64,000 nucleotides of DNA from Petasospora fabianii (lineage: Eukaryota; Ascomycota; Saccharomycetes; Phaffomycetales; Wickerhamomycetaceae): positions 124,001 through 188,000 of the forward strand of contig CP048724.1 in NCBI GenBank assembly GCA_022641835.1. The letters are read 5' to 3'. The position numbers were made by a program, and so were the translations under genes. Under the pieces are notes generated by a model. That model saw only the letters and a program-made list of their open reading frames with translations, made no database searches and was not told where the DNA came from. This document shows, in pieces, positions 61,534 through 64,000 of the stretch (its first letter is position 1; each line of letters starts with the position of its first letter).

Positions 61534-63351
61534 ATGTTTAAAGAGCAATACAACCTTCCGCCACCTCAGATGAAGGCTGACACCTCCGAGTACCATCTCC
61601 CACACATCGCTCGTCACGAGTCGAAGGCTACGGAATCATCAAACGATTCCAACTCGCCAAATTCACAGTCACAGTCACCGCAGTCCTATACCTCTGTCTC
61701 GTCTGTTGACTCTCCACCAAAGTCTACAGCACAGTCATCGCTCCTCCCACATGAGGGTAACTACCACCCTGTGTCTTCGGGACATTCCCTTTACCCAACC
61801 GTCCTTGGTTCCGGTAATGTTAACTCCACTAACAATACCACTTCTGACCAGAGCATGCAAAACCTTGGCTATGCCATCCCATCACTCGGTTCTGTTCTCG
61901 ACTTCAACCTTCCAAACTACTCTAATACCCTTCCTCAACCAAAGGTTCTCATTCCAGAAGTTGGCTCCGGTCTCCACACTGGTGCTCTTCCAGGATTTGG
62001 TGTTGAGGCCCCAAGAAAGCTTAAGTACTTGAGAAAGAACAGAGATGATGACCATAATGGTCCACTCGCTTGTAAATGGGGTGATTGTAAGGAGTACTTT
62101 GAGAATGCTGAGGCCCTTTACAACCACATGTGTGATGAGCATGTTGGAAGAAAATCTAACCGCAATTTGAACCTTAACTGTGACTGGGATGGTTGTAAAG
62201 TTCAAACTGTTAAGAGAGATCATATCACTTCTCACATTAGGGTTCATATCCCACTGAAACCATTTGTCTGCTCTACGTGTACCAAGAAGTTCAAAAGACC
62301 ACAGGATCTTAAGAAGCACGTTAAGACTCATGCCGATTCCGCCACTAAGGCTGCACAGAAGGCTGCTCAACAGTCAATGCAATCCCATCACATGTTGAAC
62401 CAGATTACATCTATGAGAAATGGTGGCAACTATGGTTTCGGTAATTACACCACAGCCAACAATGGTATGATGGATATGAACACTCAAAACAACTTTGACA
62501 GTTTGATGTCATTGGAGTATGATGGATACACAACTGATTCTAGAAAGAGAAAGCCAGAATCTGTTTCTCAGTTCTTTGAAGATGTCAAGAAATCTAAGAT
62601 TTCTCCTCGTTACAATAATGAGATGGCTTCAAAGCTGTCTTCTCTTGAGTTTAACATGGGCAACGACATGTCTCTTCCACCACTCTTCAACAACAATGGT
62701 AACAAGTATTTCAAGAACAATCAGGAGCTTTACGACACCAATGCATTCTTTACGCAATTGTCTGCTTCTCTTGATCAATACAGCCCATCTATCCCTCACA
62801 ACACTAATACCCATACACATATCTCACAAGCACAGGTTCCAGCTCAAGCAGCTGCCCCAGCTCCAGCTCCAGCTCCAGCCCCAGTCCCAGCCCCAGTTGC
62901 GGCTCCATCAAACGCTAACCAACAGTTGCCAACTCTTTCTAGCACATCTATCTCTTCATTATACCCATCTTTGTCCAATAGTGGTAATTTCTCTTACCCA
63001 CAGATTGCTAACCGTGTTGATGCCACGTCTCAGGACAATTTCCGTCGTTACAACATTGGTATCAATCAGAAGGCTTCCGCTCATGAAGTTATCTCTGGGT
63101 CTTCTTCTGATGAAGATGAAGATGATTTCTTTGATGATGGTTATGAGGAGAGTGAAAGTGAGTATGAAGATGAAGATATGGCTATGCTTATTAAGAAGAT
63201 GGAGACAGTTTCAGTTGAAGATCCAATGTTGAGACATAAGAAGATTGTTAATGCCATTAAGAAACAATTGGAAGCTTTAATTGATGAGGCTAAGAAAGAG
63301 GAGAAGATTGGTGAGAAGACTGGTTCAGTTTACCCTACTATTGCTGTTTGA
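61534..63351 (+). CDS. RIM101: pH-response transcription factor Rim101/PacC
   Basis: The 605-residue protein has three C2H2 zinc fingers at about residues 180-266. They match PacC/Rim101 nearly perfectly ([49 protein letters not shown]). Ser/Gln/Pro-rich regions flank them, with an Ala-Pro repeat near residues 440-460. The C-terminal [21 protein letters not shown] helix with an acidic stretch before it matches the region that Rim13 protease removes after the Rim20/Snf7 alkaline signal. The factor mainly represses acid-expressed genes such as NRG1 targets. Promoter GCCAAG sites suggest feedback on its own gene. Confidence 0.95.
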   Translation: MFKEQYNLPPPQMKADTSEYHLPHIARHESKATESSNDSNSPNSQSQSPQSYTSVSSVDSPPKSTAQSSLLPHEGNYHPVSSGHSLYPTVLGSGNVNSTNNTTSDQSMQNLGYAIPSLGSVLDFNLPNYSNTLPQPKVLIPEVGSGLHTGALPGFGVEAPRKLKYLRKNRDDDHNGPLACKWGDCKEYFENAEALYNHMCDEHVGRKSNRNLNLNCDWDGCKVQTVKRDHITSHIRVHIPLKPFVCSTCTKKFKRPQDLKKHVKTHADSATKAAQKAAQQSMQSHHMLNQITSMRNGGNYGFGNYTTANNGMMDMNTQNNFDSLMSLEYDGYTTDSRKRKPESVSQFFEDVKKSKISPRYNNEMASKLSSLEFNMGNDMSLPPLFNNNGNKYFKNNQELYDTNAFFTQLSASLDQYSPSIPHNTNTHTHISQAQVPAQAAAPAPAPAPAPVPAPVAAPSNANQQLPTLSSTSISSLYPSLSNSGNFSYPQIANRVDATSQDNFRRYNIGINQKASAHEVISGSSSDEDEDDFFDDGYEESESEYEDEDMAMLIKKMETVSVEDPMLRHKKIVNAIKKQLEALIDEAKKEEKIGEKTGSVYPTIAV

Positions 63352-63637
63352 TTGACCTTCGTGCTTTGTTTATGGTTTTGATGAATTGATTTTTCCTTTA
63401 GGGTTGGTATCTGAGTCTTGGGTTTTGGTATGGTTTGATTGATAGTTGTTTTATATTTTCTTGTTTCTAGTTGATTGATTTGATGTACAAAATATGACAT
63501 TATGTTATAGAACTAATTCATTTGATCCTACAGCTTGTGAGGTGATTGTAGTGGTGACAGGACGTATGCCTGAGTGTATGTCTAAGAGCCATCATTAATC
63601 TTATAAAGAACAGAGCTTATAAAGAACAGAGCAACAA
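63352..63637. other. Convergent intergenic between RIM101 and the RNH202-like gene
   Basis: A direct repeat of TTATAAAGAACAGAGC occurs twice at about 63600-63630. Otherwise I see only 3' flanks. Confidence 0.5.
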
Positions 63638-64000
63638 CTACTTCTTCTTCTTCATAAACATATCAAGTGGGCCACGAGACAGTTTTGGTGTTAATTTCTT
63701 AACTGGAACAGGTTTTTTCTTTTGAGGACCTTTACCTTGAGAATCTGCATTTCTCTTATTTTCAGCATTAATCTTATTCATATTTGAAAGATTCTCCTCT
63801 GCTGTTCTCTTTGCTGCTTTCTTCTTTTGAATATCGGTGATGTATGACTCCATGGGTTGGAAATTGTAACAAGAAGTTAGTCTCGTGATCCAAGTTTGTG
63901 GGAGAGATGAACTTAGTAGATGGATGGAGTATCTTTGTAGAGCTAAATTAGTGATTTCTTGTGGTGTGATTTCATCAAGATCAGCAGGGTAGAGTAATGG
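63638..64000 (-). CDS. RNH202: RNase H2 subunit B (Rnh202-like), 3' part; continues beyond right edge
   Basis: The minus strand is open from 64000 to a stop at 63638, giving the last 120 residues; the N-terminus lies outside. The segment starts PLLYPADLDEITPQEITNLA, then has SSLPQTWITRLTSCYNFQPM and a Lys-rich tail. The final SRGPLDMFMKKKK is a C-terminal PIP-like motif, close to the GKGAIDGFFKRK end of S. cerevisiae Rnh202. The B subunit has no catalytic site; it stabilises RNase H2 and tethers it to PCNA for ribonucleotide excision. An internal ATG at 63853 begins a shorter apparent ORF but is mid-protein. A short fragment limits certainty. Confidence 0.65.
   Translation of the reverse strand, partial: PLLYPADLDEITPQEITNLALQRYSIHLLSSSLPQTWITRLTSCYNFQPMESYITDIQKKKAAKRTAEENLSNMNKINAENKRNADSQGKGPQKKKPVPVKKLTPKLSRGPLDMFMKKKK

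Overview
The window is nuclear DNA of an ascomycete budding yeast (Saccharomycotina). The evidence is dense single-exon genes, a few short introns close to start codons with GTATGT or GTAAGT donors and TACTAAC-type branch sites, a fungal-specific elongation factor 3, a GPI-type TIR/PAU cell-wall protein, a Wsc sensor and a tRNA-Arg(UCU). A CTG codon lies at a position that is invariantly leucine in elongation factor 3 (codon 931), so CTG is read as leucine and the CTG-Ser clade is excluded. I cannot name the genus. A thymine-DNA-glycosylase-type enzyme, a C45 acyltransferase and Dal5-like transporter paralogues argue against Saccharomyces itself and suggest an earlier-branching lineage.

Layout. 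1-16 kb: 5' part of TFC3 running off the left edge, GLC3, tRNA-Arg, a small secreted ORF, EMC5, an Sbe2-like gene, a PQ-loop vacuolar transporter, RIC1, cofilin (first exon is only the ATG) and a dynactin p24-like gene. 16-22 kb: EF3 and DPL1, the latter with two tiny introns around a 24-base exon. 22-28 kb: a Dal5-like transporter, a carboxylesterase, a TDG/MUG glycosylase and a twin-CX9C protein. 28-39.5 kb: MCM3 with three MCB boxes, a Sec23 paralogue (NEL1-like) with a six-base first exon, HDA3, SPE2 with a hairpin next to its AUG, and HSH49. 39.7-49 kb: an accessory block of OPT oligopeptide transporter, C45 N-terminal-nucleophile acyltransferase, Zn2Cys6 regulator and a second Dal5-like transporter. 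49-64 kb: TIR-like wall protein, REC114 (split, with an unusual donor site), a MUP1-like methionine permease, a long gap with a candidate structured RNA, a WSC sensor, MDG1/CRP1, NUD1, RIM101 and the 3' part of RNH202 running off the right edge.

Most genes are unrelated housekeeping loci, as is normal for a yeast chromosome. The exception is 39.7-48.9 kb, where uptake, amide-bond chemistry, a pathway-type regulator and an organic-anion transporter lie together with shared promoters; this looks like a small nitrogen or peptide-conjugate utilisation cluster. The strongest regulatory observations are the hairpin 6 nt upstream of the SPE2 AUG, four PacC/Rim101-type GCCAAG sites in the RIM101 promoter, and three gene-free stretches (about 15.5, 54.1 and 56.3 kb) with nested or serial inverted repeats that may encode non-coding RNAs.
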